The notes beneath the pieces were generated by a model that saw only the letters and a list, made by a program, of their open reading frames with translations, was not told the DNA's origin and searched no databases. Shown piece by piece: positions 1 to 5,070 of a stretch of DNA of 5,070 bases; position 1 is the first letter of the stretch, and every line of letters begins with the position of its first letter. Position numbers and translations under genes: made by a program. This DNA comes from an uncultured bacterium (lineage in GTDB: Bacteria > Acidobacteriota > UBA890): NCBI GenBank assembly GCA_937922775.1, contig CALAKE010000773.1, positions 1 to 5,070 on the forward strand. Reading direction: 5' to 3'.

Positions 1-1425
1 CTGCTGCAGGTTCTTTCTGAAGACGAGCTGGCGCAGGTGCACGAGCGATCGTTGAGCGTGCTGGCCCGCACCGGCGTGCGAGTGGATACCGCCAGGGGGC
101 GCATGATTCTCGCCGACGCCGGGGCAGAGGTCGACAGCAGCACCCACATCGTGCGCTTCCCGCGAACGCTGGTCGAGGACTCGCTCCAATCGGCGCCGAA
201 GACCTTCACCTTGGGGGCACGCCGGCCGGGCTGGGACCTGAAGATGAACAGCGGCGATTGCACGCTGCTCATCGACGGGAAGGCCGTGTTCGCTCTCGAT
301 CGAGAGACAGGAGAACGGCGAGAGGGGACCTACAACGACTGGCTCGAGGCAACTCGTTTGACCGACGCGCTGGATGAGTTCGGCCTCTACTGGGACATGG
401 TCGAGCGCAGTGACCGTGGCAAGACGGTCCCCGACCTCGTAACCCACTGGCGGCACCTGTTTCGCAACTTCTCCAAGCATGTCCAGGATGGAATCGGCAG
501 CCCGGAGGAGGTGCCCTGGCTTCTGGAGGTCCTGCAGGCGGTCTTCGGCGACAAGGAGACCATTCGCCAACAGCACCCCATGTCGTGGATCTTGTGCCCG
601 CAGTCGCCGCTGATCATCGAGGGAAAGCGCACCGACGCTTACCTGGAGCTGCTCGGCTGGGACATCCCCCTGGCCGTCATGCCCATGCCGCTGATGGGTG
701 TCACGGGCCCCGGCAGCCTGATCTCCACCACGGTGCTGGGTAACTGCGAGGTGCTGGCCATGCTCTGCCTGGTGCAGGCCGGCGCTCCGGGCACCCCGTT
801 CATATATGCCCCGGCGCAGTCGATGATGAACCCTCGCACCGGAGGCTACAGCGCCGGCGCCATTGAAGGAGGGCTGCTGGCTGTTGCCGTCGTGGAGATG
901 GCTCGCCACTACGGCCTGCCGGTAGAGGGATCGGGGATGACAACGGAGCACTACGTCCCGGGCATTCAGGCAGCTTTCGAAAGCTCGATGATCGGCCTGT
1001 TGGCTGCCCTGGCCTGGCCCGACATTCTGATTGGCTGTGGCCTGATGGGCGGCTCGATGGTTCTCAGCCTCGAGCAGTTGATGATTGACGTCGAAATATT
1101 CAAGATGGCCAAACGGGCGCGCGAGGGGATAGCTGCCGACGACGAGATGTGGCTAGAGGACGTGATCGACCGCATCGGGCCGGGCGGCCACTTTCTGACT
1201 GAACGCTCAACAGTACGCGCCCTCCGTGAAGGCGAGATGTACGTCAGCCAGCTTGGTTGGCACGACAGCTTCGAGGCCTGGAAGGCCGCCGGCAAGCCCA
1301 CCGTGCTCGAGGAAGCGCGTGAGAAGGTAGACCAGATCCTGGCGACCCACGAGCCACTTCCTCTCGATGAGCATGTCGAGAAGGAGCTCGACCGGATTCA
1401 GAAGCGCGCTCAGCTCGAGGCTTGA
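1..1425 (+). CDS. MttB-family (COG5598) corrinoid-dependent methyltransferase, 5' partial
   Basis: This family moves a methyl group from a quaternary or tertiary amine (trimethylamine, glycine betaine, proline betaine, carnitine) to a cognate corrinoid protein in the cytoplasm. The frame is open from base 1 for 474 codons to TGA at 1423. Residues 1-18 by window numbering already read as the family N-terminus (LLQVLSEDELAQVHERSL), so the GTG at 37 is internal and the start lies upstream. Family landmarks are the GAPGTPF segment (261-267), the N-P-R-T-G-G-Y stretch (277-283), the glycine-rich GCGLMGG (345-351) followed by a conserved LEQLMIDVEIF helix, and the HEPLPLDEHVEKELDRI tail. The family is usually about 480-500 aa, so few residues are missing. 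There is no in-frame amber codon, so this is a pyrrolysine-free member of the MtgB-like type, and its substrate cannot be read from sequence. No corrinoid-protein or reactivase gene is visible here. The family call is secure; the substrate is unknown. Confidence 0.93.
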   Translation: MLQVLSEDELAQVHERSLSVLARTGVRVDTARGRMILADAGAEVDSSTHIVRFPRTLVEDSLQSAPKTFTLGARRPGWDLKMNSGDCTLLIDGKAVFALDRETGERREGTYNDWLEATRLTDALDEFGLYWDMVERSDRGKTVPDLVTHWRHLFRNFSKHVQDGIGSPEEVPWLLEVLQAVFGDKETIRQQHPMSWILCPQSPLIIEGKRTDAYLELLGWDIPLAVMPMPLMGVTGPGSLISTTVLGNCEVLAMLCLVQAGAPGTPFIYAPAQSMMNPRTGGYSAGAIEGGLLAVAVVEMARHYGLPVEGSGMTTEHYVPGIQAAFESSMIGLLAALAWPDILIGCGLMGGSMVLSLEQLMIDVEIFKMAKRAREGIAADDEMWLEDVIDRIGPGGHFLTERSTVRALREGEMYVSQLGWHDSFEAWKAAGKPTVLEEAREKVDQILATHEPLPLDEHVEKELDRIQKRAQLEA

Positions 1426-1572
1426 TGCAGAGCGAGCCTTTCAATCGTCCGTTTTCGAGACCTCATTGACGGTGCAGCGGCACTTCGACTACCCTCGCCG
1501 CTCCGATTCCCAAATTTGAAGAGCGAGGCTACGGCTTCATCTTCTCCTGCATGCAACATCGAAGGAGAGCGG
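1426..1572 (+). other. Intergenic spacer between mttB-like gene and yeeE-like gene
   Basis: This 147-base spacer holds no recognisable gene. Two weak inverted repeats are visible: GCTCG at 1413-1417 with CGAGC at 1433-1437, straddling the methyltransferase stop codon, and AGCGGC at 1476-1481 with GCCGCT at 1497-1502 (6-bp stem, 15-base loop). Neither is followed by a T-run, so neither is a convincing intrinsic terminator. I found no clear -35/-10 pair. The transporter genes could therefore be read through from mttB or have their own non-consensus promoter here. Confidence 0.4.
1562..1567 (+). promoter_or_regulatory. Ribosome binding site of yeeE-like gene
   Basis: AAGGAG lies 5 bases before the ATG at 1573. 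It decides the start: the same frame is open further upstream with a TTG at 1516, but that codon has no comparable site, and the extra 19 residues do not resemble a family N-terminus. Confidence 0.8.
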
Positions 1573-2010
1573 ATGACGATTGCGGATTTCAACCCCTGGA
1601 CAGCTCTCATCGGCGGACTGATGATCGGCACTGCCAGCGCCTGGTCCATCGGGCTGAACGGCAAGGTTCCCGGGATCAGCGGCGTTTGCGCCCGAATCCT
1701 CTGCGCAGAGACCGGCGACACCGCCTGGCGTATCTCGTATCTGGTCGGGCTCATCGGGGCCGCGGCGCTGACCTTTCGACTGCTGCCCGAAACGGCGACG
1801 TTCGCGATGGCGGCTCCGCTGCCGCTCGCGGTCGTCGCTGGGCTCCTGGTTGGAGTCGGCACGCGCGTCGGTGGCGGCTGCACCAGCGGCCACGGGATCT
1901 GCGGCATCGGACGTGGATCGCCACGCTCGATCGTCGCCACGTGCACATTCACTGGGGCGGGTGTGGTGACCGTGTACCTCATGTATCACGTGTTCGGAGG
2001 CACGGCCTGA
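1573..2010 (+). CDS. YeeE/YedE family (Sulf_transp, DUF395) membrane protein, N-terminal-half subunit
   Basis: This 145-aa integral membrane protein matches the first half of YeeE/YedE-type transporters (COG2391), whose studied members carry thiosulfate or related sulfur compounds. Hydrophobic segments lie at about residues 10-28, 54-71, 77-97 and 119-141. The diagnostic motif is G-G-G-C-T-S-G-H-G-I-C-G at 100-111. Its Cys103 sits in the position of the conserved cysteines proposed to relay substrate in this family; Cys110 and Cys39 are further candidates. The GISGVCAR segment (34-41) is also typical. The stop codon TGA shares its last base with the ATG of the next gene (TGATG), which implies translational coupling and a two-subunit transporter. 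The family is secure. The exact substrate (thiosulfate, sulfide, persulfide) is not determined, and no rhodanese, persulfide dioxygenase or BigR-type regulator, common partners elsewhere, is seen in this window. Confidence 0.9.
   Translation: MTIADFNPWTALIGGLMIGTASAWSIGLNGKVPGISGVCARILCAETGDTAWRISYLVGLIGAAALTFRLLPETATFAMAAPLPLAVVAGLLVGVGTRVGGGCTSGHGICGIGRGSPRSIVATCTFTGAGVVTVYLMYHVFGGTA
1996..2000 (+). promoter_or_regulatory. Ribosome binding site of DUF6691-type gene, inside the preceding gene
   Basis: GGAGG lies within the last codons of the preceding gene, 9 bases before the ATG at 2010. Together with the one-base TGATG overlap it supports coupled translation and fixes the start. The same frame is open further upstream, but only as an out-of-frame shadow of the first transporter gene. 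Confidence 0.8.
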
Positions 2011-2468
2011 TGCGGGCACCCGTGTTCCTGATCCCCGGCGCAATCTTCGGCGCGGGTCTGGCGCTGTCGGGGATGACGAATCCGGCCCGCGTGAAGGGCT
2101 TTCTCGACCTGGCTGGCACCTGGGATCCCACCATGGTGTTCGTGATCGGCGGCGGGCTGGCGTCGTTCGTGTTCTGGAACCTGCTGCTGGGTCGGCGCGC
2201 CGAGCCGATCCTCGGCGGCGAGAAGCCGGGAAAGCCAAGCCGGGAAATCAGCGCACGGCTGATTGCGGGAGAGGCGGTGTTCGGAATCGGATGGGGCCTC
2301 GCCGGGTTCTGTCCCGGTCCGGCACTGGCGAACCTGGGCGCGCTCCGCCTCGAGGCGCTGGCCTTTCTGCCTGCCATGGTGGCAGGCATGTGGATTGCCA
2401 GAACCGTACTAGGGGCAGACCGGCCTACGGCGATCCTGGCCACGCAGGACCAGACCGCCACCGGCTGA
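2010..2468 (+). CDS. DUF6691 / YedE-like membrane protein, second-half subunit of sulfur transporter
   Basis: This 152-aa protein corresponds to the second half of YeeE/YedE transporters, encoded separately here. Conserved features run in order: an N-terminal membrane segment with G-A-I-F-G-A-G-L-A-L-S-G-M (10-22), NPARVKGFLD (24-33), W-D-P at 38-40, a membrane segment at about 41-60, ARLIAGEAVFGIGWGLAGFC (82-101), then PGPAL (102-106) and a last membrane segment at about 114-134. Cys101 in G-F-C-P-G-P is the expected conserved cysteine and would face the Cys103 motif of the partner subunit. Residues 136-152 lie past the conserved core and look like a non-conserved tail. The stop codon is only 4 bases before the relic of a second mttB gene, so this tail may have been changed by the event that joined them (inference). 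The pairing with the upstream gene is typical of PmpA/PmpB-like two-gene units. Confidence 0.9.
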   Translation: MRAPVFLIPGAIFGAGLALSGMTNPARVKGFLDLAGTWDPTMVFVIGGGLASFVFWNLLLGRRAEPILGGEKPGKPSREISARLIAGEAVFGIGWGLAGFCPGPALANLGALRLEALAFLPAMVAGMWIARTVLGADRPTAILATQDQTATG

Positions 2469-2472
2469 CCGG

Positions 2473-2550
2473 CACGAGCCGCTTCCTTTCGACGAGCATG
2501 TCGAGAAGGAGATCAATCGTATCCACAAGCTTGTCGTCAATCCTCCATGA
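2473..2550 (+). pseudogene. Relic: C-terminal end of a second mttB-family methyltransferase gene
   Basis: Read in frame from 2473, the 25 sense codons before TGA at 2548 begin HEPLPFDEHVEKEINRIHK. This matches the tail of the intact methyltransferase (HEPLPLDEHVEKELDRIQK, bases 1348-1404) at 15 of 19 residues and 48 of 57 bases. Several differences are silent (CCA/CCG, GAT/GAC, CGG/CGT, ATT/ATC), so the piece looks like a diverged paralogue and not a fresh copy. The final residues (LVVNPP versus RAQLEA) differ, and the piece has its own stop codon. No start codon and no MttB-like sequence precede it; upstream the frame runs into the sulfur-transporter gene and meets a TAG at 2410. It is therefore a truncated leftover. 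It overlaps the permease relic on the other strand by 14 bases. Confidence 0.8.
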
Positions 2551-2716
2551 GGACCTCCGTGGGCGAGACACGGCCGGCCTGCTGGGCGGGCAGGTAGCTG
2601 GCGATGGCGCTCAGGCCCAGGAGGGCGGCCGCCATTGCCAGGTAGGTGGCAAGATCCCATGCCTCGATTCCGTAGAGGAATTGGCTCAGGAGGCGGCTGG
2701 CCCAGAACGCTCCCAC
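2537..2716 (-). pseudogene. Relic: C-terminal end of a MacB/FtsX-type ABC transporter permease
   Basis: On the minus strand the 59 codons before TGA (complement 2537-2539) read as the last part of an FtsX/MacB permease. There is a short pre-helix stretch (SRLLSQFLYGIEAWD, the usual R-L-L-x-x-L-L-F-G-V-x-x-x-D region), a hydrophobic helix (ATYLAMAAALLGLSAIASYL), then P-A-Q-Q-A-G-R-V-S-P-T-E-V-L, equivalent to the family's terminal P-A-R-R-A-x-x-V-D-P-x-x-A-L-R box. Homology stops near 2716, and a tandem TAG-TGA interrupts the frame near 2800. The roughly 350-800 upstream residues of a full permease are absent, and there is no ATPase gene. A GTG at 2714-2716 could in principle start a 59-aa peptide, but I see no strong ribosome site, so a dead fragment is more likely. 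Acidobacterial duplicated permeases (ADOP) are one plausible source. Confidence 0.75.
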
Positions 2717-3122
2717 GAGCCGAGTCTGGTGCCGCCTACACCTTGTTCGGACTTCTCGGTGCTCCTGGAATCGAGCGCGCCCGCCAGGCTGTCGTCACTA
2801 CGTCGACCGCGACGTCCCTCCAGAAGACCCGCGAACCCGACACTCGCGACGCGTACCTGAGCTCTTGTCTCTGAAGCTCGATGAACCCGAGCCACCGGGA
2901 GGCCTGCCGCTGGTGCCAAGTAATCAACGCTCGACGGCACACCAGGGGAGGGGCACTAGGTTGCCCAAGTCTGCTGGGACGGGCTCCAGTGGGATCCAAC
3001 CTCTCCGTTGGCGCCAGTTATTTCAGCTCCCCTAGCCAGCTCCTTGCCAGATCCGGTACATTTCGATCTCCCGAAAGACCCACTACGTCCCGCATTTGTT
3101 TCAGACTTCAGGCTGATCGAGC
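2717..3122. other. Gene-free stretch after the relics
   Basis: About 400 bases hold no gene I can support on either strand. Short open frames here have arginine- and serine-rich translations with no recognisable family. A compact inverted repeat is present at 2800-2815. A looser one is formed by GTGCC at 2913-2917 and GGCAC at 2936-2940. The promoter of the downstream kinase should lie in the last 150 bases, but I found no convincing -35/-10 pair: TTGCCA at 3044-3049 has no matching -10 at normal spacing. One minus-strand frame reads W-R-D-V-A-V-D-V then, after a gap, R-x-x-P-G near 2765-2825. This faintly recalls the start of an ADOP-type permease but is too weak to call. Confidence 0.5.
2800..2815. 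repeat. Short perfect inverted repeat (6-bp stem, 4-base loop)
   Basis: ACGTCG at 2800-2805 and CGACGT at 2810-2815 pair perfectly around the loop ACCG. There is no following T-run, so it is not a standard terminator on either strand. It lies in the non-coding scar zone beyond the permease relic. Such a short stem can arise by chance in GC-rich DNA. Confidence 0.35.
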
Positions 3123-3128
3123 GAGGAG
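3123..3128 (+). promoter_or_regulatory. Ribosome binding site of the kinase gene
   Basis: GAGGAG lies 6 bases before the GTG at 3135. This supports GTG as the start and places the kinase Y-R-L-I-E-K-I-G-E-G-G-M-G motif at the usual distance from the N-terminus. There is no in-frame ATG before the glycine loop. Confidence 0.75.
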
Positions 3129-3134
3129 TAACGC

Positions 3135-5070
3135 GTGCCCATCTCTTCAGGCCAAAAGGTGTCGCACTACCGCCTGATCGAGAAGATCGGCGAGGGCGGA
3201 ATGGGTGTCGTCTGGAAGGCCGAGGACACTCGCCTCCACCGCCATGTCGCTCTGAAATTCCTTCCCGAGGAGCGATCGCAAGACGTGTTGGCCGTGGAGC
3301 GGCACCTGCGTGAGGCGCGCGCTGCGTCGGCATTGAATCACCCACACATCTGCTCGATCTTCGACATCGGCGAGTGGGAAGGACGGCATTTCATCGTCAT
3401 GGAGCTGCTGGAGGGGCAGTCCCTGCAGCAGCGGATCGGTGGCGTGCCGATGAGTTCCGATGAGGCCATCGATCTCGCGATCCAAATCAGCGATGCGCTC
3501 GAGGCCGCGCACGCCAAGTCCATCGTTCATCGAGACATCAAGACGGCCAATCTCTTCGTCACAGAGCGCGGGCAGGTCAAGGTACTGGACTTCGGCCTTG
3601 CCAAGCTGGTGGCCGGCGCCGGGGGCAGGCCAGAGGTGGACGGTGAGACTCGCACCGTGCTCGACATGACGACACCCGGCTCGGTCATCGGCACCGTTTC
3701 GTACATGTCCCCCGAGCAGGCGCTGGGCCAGGAGGTCGACGCACGAACGGACATCTTTTCATTGGGCGTCGTGCTCTACGAGATGATCACCGGCCGCCAG
3801 GCGTTCGGTGGCACGACCTCGGCAGCGGTGTTCGACGCGATCCTCAACCGGGCACCGACGGCGCCGGTGGAGCTGAACTCGCAGGTGCCGGCCGAGCTCG
3901 AGCGAATCATCAACAAGGCGCTAGAGAAGGACCCCGCGCTGCGCTACCAGAGCGCCGCCGGGCTGGGCGCCGACCTGCAACGGTTGCGGCGTGATTCGGG
4001 GTCCTCGGTGCAGGCCGCCCCCGACACCGCGCGCTCGGCGCAGCGCCGCGGATTATTTACCTTCGGTGTGGCGGCAGCTCTCTTCCTGGTTGTTGCGGGC
4101 ACCTGGCTGATGTGGCCGCGGGACCATGCCGAGGTCGACTCGCCTGACGCGGGCGATACCGCCACGCAATCTTTGGTCTCTGACCTCAAGATCGCGGTGC
4201 TGCCGTTCGTCAACGCCAGCGGTGACCCAGAGCAGAGCTATTTCAGCGAAGGATTGACCGGCGAGATCGTGACCGAGCTTTCTCGCTACGGCGAGCTGGC
4301 GGTGATGCCCTGCAGGTCGGGCCCCTGCGAGGGAGAGGACGCGGACGCCCGTGAGATCGGCAGCGAGATCGGGGTGCGCTACGTGTTGCGGGGGAGCGTG
4401 CAGTCGTCGCCGGAGCGTATCCGGGTCAACGTACAGCTCTTCGACGCCCGCGACGGACATTCGGTCTGGGCGAACACCTTCCAGAGCGACCGGTCGGCGC
4501 GTGACCTGTTCGACCTCCAGGACGAGCTGACCCGGCAGGTGGTCAGTGAGATCGCTGGATCTTACGGTGCCCTGGCGCGCGCCGAGTTACCCCGCTCGCG
4601 AAGCAAGCCTCCCGCGAGCCTCGACAGCCGCGACTGCGTCTTCCGAGCCTACGACTACATGCAGAATCACACGTCAGAGACGCACTTGGCGGCTCGCCGC
4701 TGCCTGGAGCGCGTTGTCGAGGCCGAGCCCGACTACGTCGAGGGCCTCGCGTGGCTGGCATATTTCTACTCCGAGCAGTTCCACCACCGGTGGAATGTAC
4801 CGGATGGTGAATACGATTCGCGTTCCCGCGCGCTGCAGATGGCCGAGCGGGCCGTGGCGCTCGACGACAGCAACCAGCTAGCGCACGCATACTTGGGGCT
4901 GGCCGCCCTCTTTTCGGGGGAGAGCCAGCGCGGGATCGCTGAAATACGTCGCTCCGTCGAGATCAACCCCAACAACCCTATCGTGCTGACCCTCTATGCC
5001 CACTACCTCGCGCTCCAGGGGGAATACGAGACGGGGGTTCGGATGGCCAACATGGCCATCGAGCTGATCC
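3135..5070 (+). CDS. Transmembrane Ser/Thr protein kinase with TolB-like and TPR domains, 3' partial
   Basis: The frame is open from GTG at 3135 to the window end (645 codons) with no stop. Residues 12-285 are a complete bacterial (Hanks-type, PknB-like) kinase: glycine loop GEGGMGVV (19-26), Lys41, Glu60, HRDIKTAN (132-139) with Asp134 and Asn139, DFG (152-154), a long activation loop with candidate sites Thr179, Thr180 and Thr187, SPE (192-194), Asp206 and Arg270. All key residues are present, so it should be active. A basic stretch (RSAQRR) precedes one membrane helix (about 307-327), placing the kinase inside and the rest outside the cytoplasm. Residues about 350-485 match the TolB-N-like domain (COG5616 type): IAVLPFVNASGDPEQSYFSE, then IGVRYVLRGSV and a final DLFDLQDELT. 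From about 500 on come TPR-like helices, continuing past the window edge. Cys393 and Cys398 (C-R-S-G-P-C) sit in a loop that in relatives usually reads like R-N-S-S-F. Substrates and signal are unknown. Related fusions usually run to 800-900 aa. Confidence 0.94.
   Translation, partial: MPISSGQKVSHYRLIEKIGEGGMGVVWKAEDTRLHRHVALKFLPEERSQDVLAVERHLREARAASALNHPHICSIFDIGEWEGRHFIVMELLEGQSLQQRIGGVPMSSDEAIDLAIQISDALEAAHAKSIVHRDIKTANLFVTERGQVKVLDFGLAKLVAGAGGRPEVDGETRTVLDMTTPGSVIGTVSYMSPEQALGQEVDARTDIFSLGVVLYEMITGRQAFGGTTSAAVFDAILNRAPTAPVELNSQVPAELERIINKALEKDPALRYQSAAGLGADLQRLRRDSGSSVQAAPDTARSAQRRGLFTFGVAAALFLVVAGTWLMWPRDHAEVDSPDAGDTATQSLVSDLKIAVLPFVNASGDPEQSYFSEGLTGEIVTELSRYGELAVMPCRSGPCEGEDADAREIGSEIGVRYVLRGSVQSSPERIRVNVQLFDARDGHSVWANTFQSDRSARDLFDLQDELTRQVVSEIAGSYGALARAELPRSRSKPPASLDSRDCVFRAYDYMQNHTSETHLAARRCLERVVEAEPDYVEGLAWLAYFYSEQFHHRWNVPDGEYDSRSRALQMAERAVALDDSNQLAHAYLGLAALFSGESQRGIAEIRRSVEINPNNPIVLTLYAHYLALQGEYETGVRMANMAIELI

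Noticed and set aside
1516..1572. Upstream extension of the yeeE-like gene to a TTG start
   Set aside because: The 19 extra residues do not look like the family N-terminus, and the strong AAGGAG site at 1562-1567 points to ATG 1573.
1551..2009. Upstream part of the frame that encodes the DUF6691-type protein
   Set aside because: Before 2010 this frame reads as arginine-rich nonsense across the yeeE-like gene. The true start is the ATG at 2010 with GGAGG at 1996-2000.
1537..2238. Long minus-strand open frame opposite the transporter genes
   Set aside because: Arginine- and proline-rich translation typical of antisense shadows in GC-rich DNA. The plus strand holds clear family matches there.
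2461..2481. Possible terminator hairpin after the transporter genes (CGGCT / AGCCG)
   Set aside because: The stem is only 5 bp with a 10-base loop and no T-run, and its right arm lies inside the mttB relic's coding sequence.
2291..2860. Plus-strand 189-codon open frame across the end of the transporter gene and the relics
   Set aside because: It overlaps real coding sequence in another frame, shows no family motifs, and runs antisense to the permease relic.
2736..2999. Minus-strand frame with W-R-D-V-A-V-D-V and a later P-G, a possible N-terminal piece of an ADOP permease
   Set aside because: Only a few scattered residues fit the pattern, it is out of frame with the C-terminal relic, and the rest shows no similarity.
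3095..3134. GTTTCAGACTTCAGGCTGA resembling intergenic repeats common in some Acidobacteriota
   Set aside because: Only one degenerate copy is present in the window, so a repeat family cannot be supported.
1..5070. CRISPR array, tRNA, rRNA, transposase or phage integration module
   Set aside because: I saw no regularly spaced repeats, tRNA-like folds, transposase motifs or integrase genes on either strand.

Overview
The window is high-GC, densely coded bacterial DNA with strong Shine-Dalgarno sites. Gene content (a membrane Ser/Thr kinase fused to TolB-like and TPR domains, a fragment of a MacB/FtsX-type permease, and a trimethylamine-methyltransferase-family enzyme) fits Acidobacteriota or a Myxococcota/deltaproteobacterial-type lineage. 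This is a judgement from gene content; no rRNA, tRNA or other lineage marker is present.

Layout on the + strand. (1) Bases 1-1425 are the 3' part of an MttB-family (COG5598) corrinoid-dependent methyltransferase gene whose true start lies upstream. (2) 1573-2010 and 2010-2468 are two translationally coupled small membrane-protein genes, a split YeeE/YedE-type sulfur-compound transporter (Sulf_transp half plus DUF6691 half). (3) 2469-3134 has no intact gene but holds two gene relics. One is the last 26 codons of a second, different mttB-family gene (2473-2550, +). The other is the last 59 codons of a MacB/FtsX-type ABC permease gene (2537-2716, -). The two relics meet tail to tail and overlap by 14 bases. 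(4) From 3135 to the window end runs a large open gene for a transmembrane serine/threonine protein kinase with an extracytoplasmic TolB-like domain and TPR repeats, cut off by the window edge.

The sulfur-transporter pair is bracketed by two copies of an mttB 3' end in the same orientation (1348-1404 and 2473-2529, 48 of 57 bases identical). The simplest readings are a tandem mttB array in which the second copy was mostly deleted, or arrival of the transporter cassette at the end of an mttB gene. The permease relic shows that the 2.5-3.1 kb zone is a scar of gene loss. The kinase was probably not part of the upstream operon, since 666 bases of relic and non-coding DNA separate it from the transporter. 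A functional link between the methyltransferase and the sulfur transporter is possible but rests only on adjacency. I see no clearly new molecular system; the most informative signals are the paired relics and the repeat bracketing the transporter genes.
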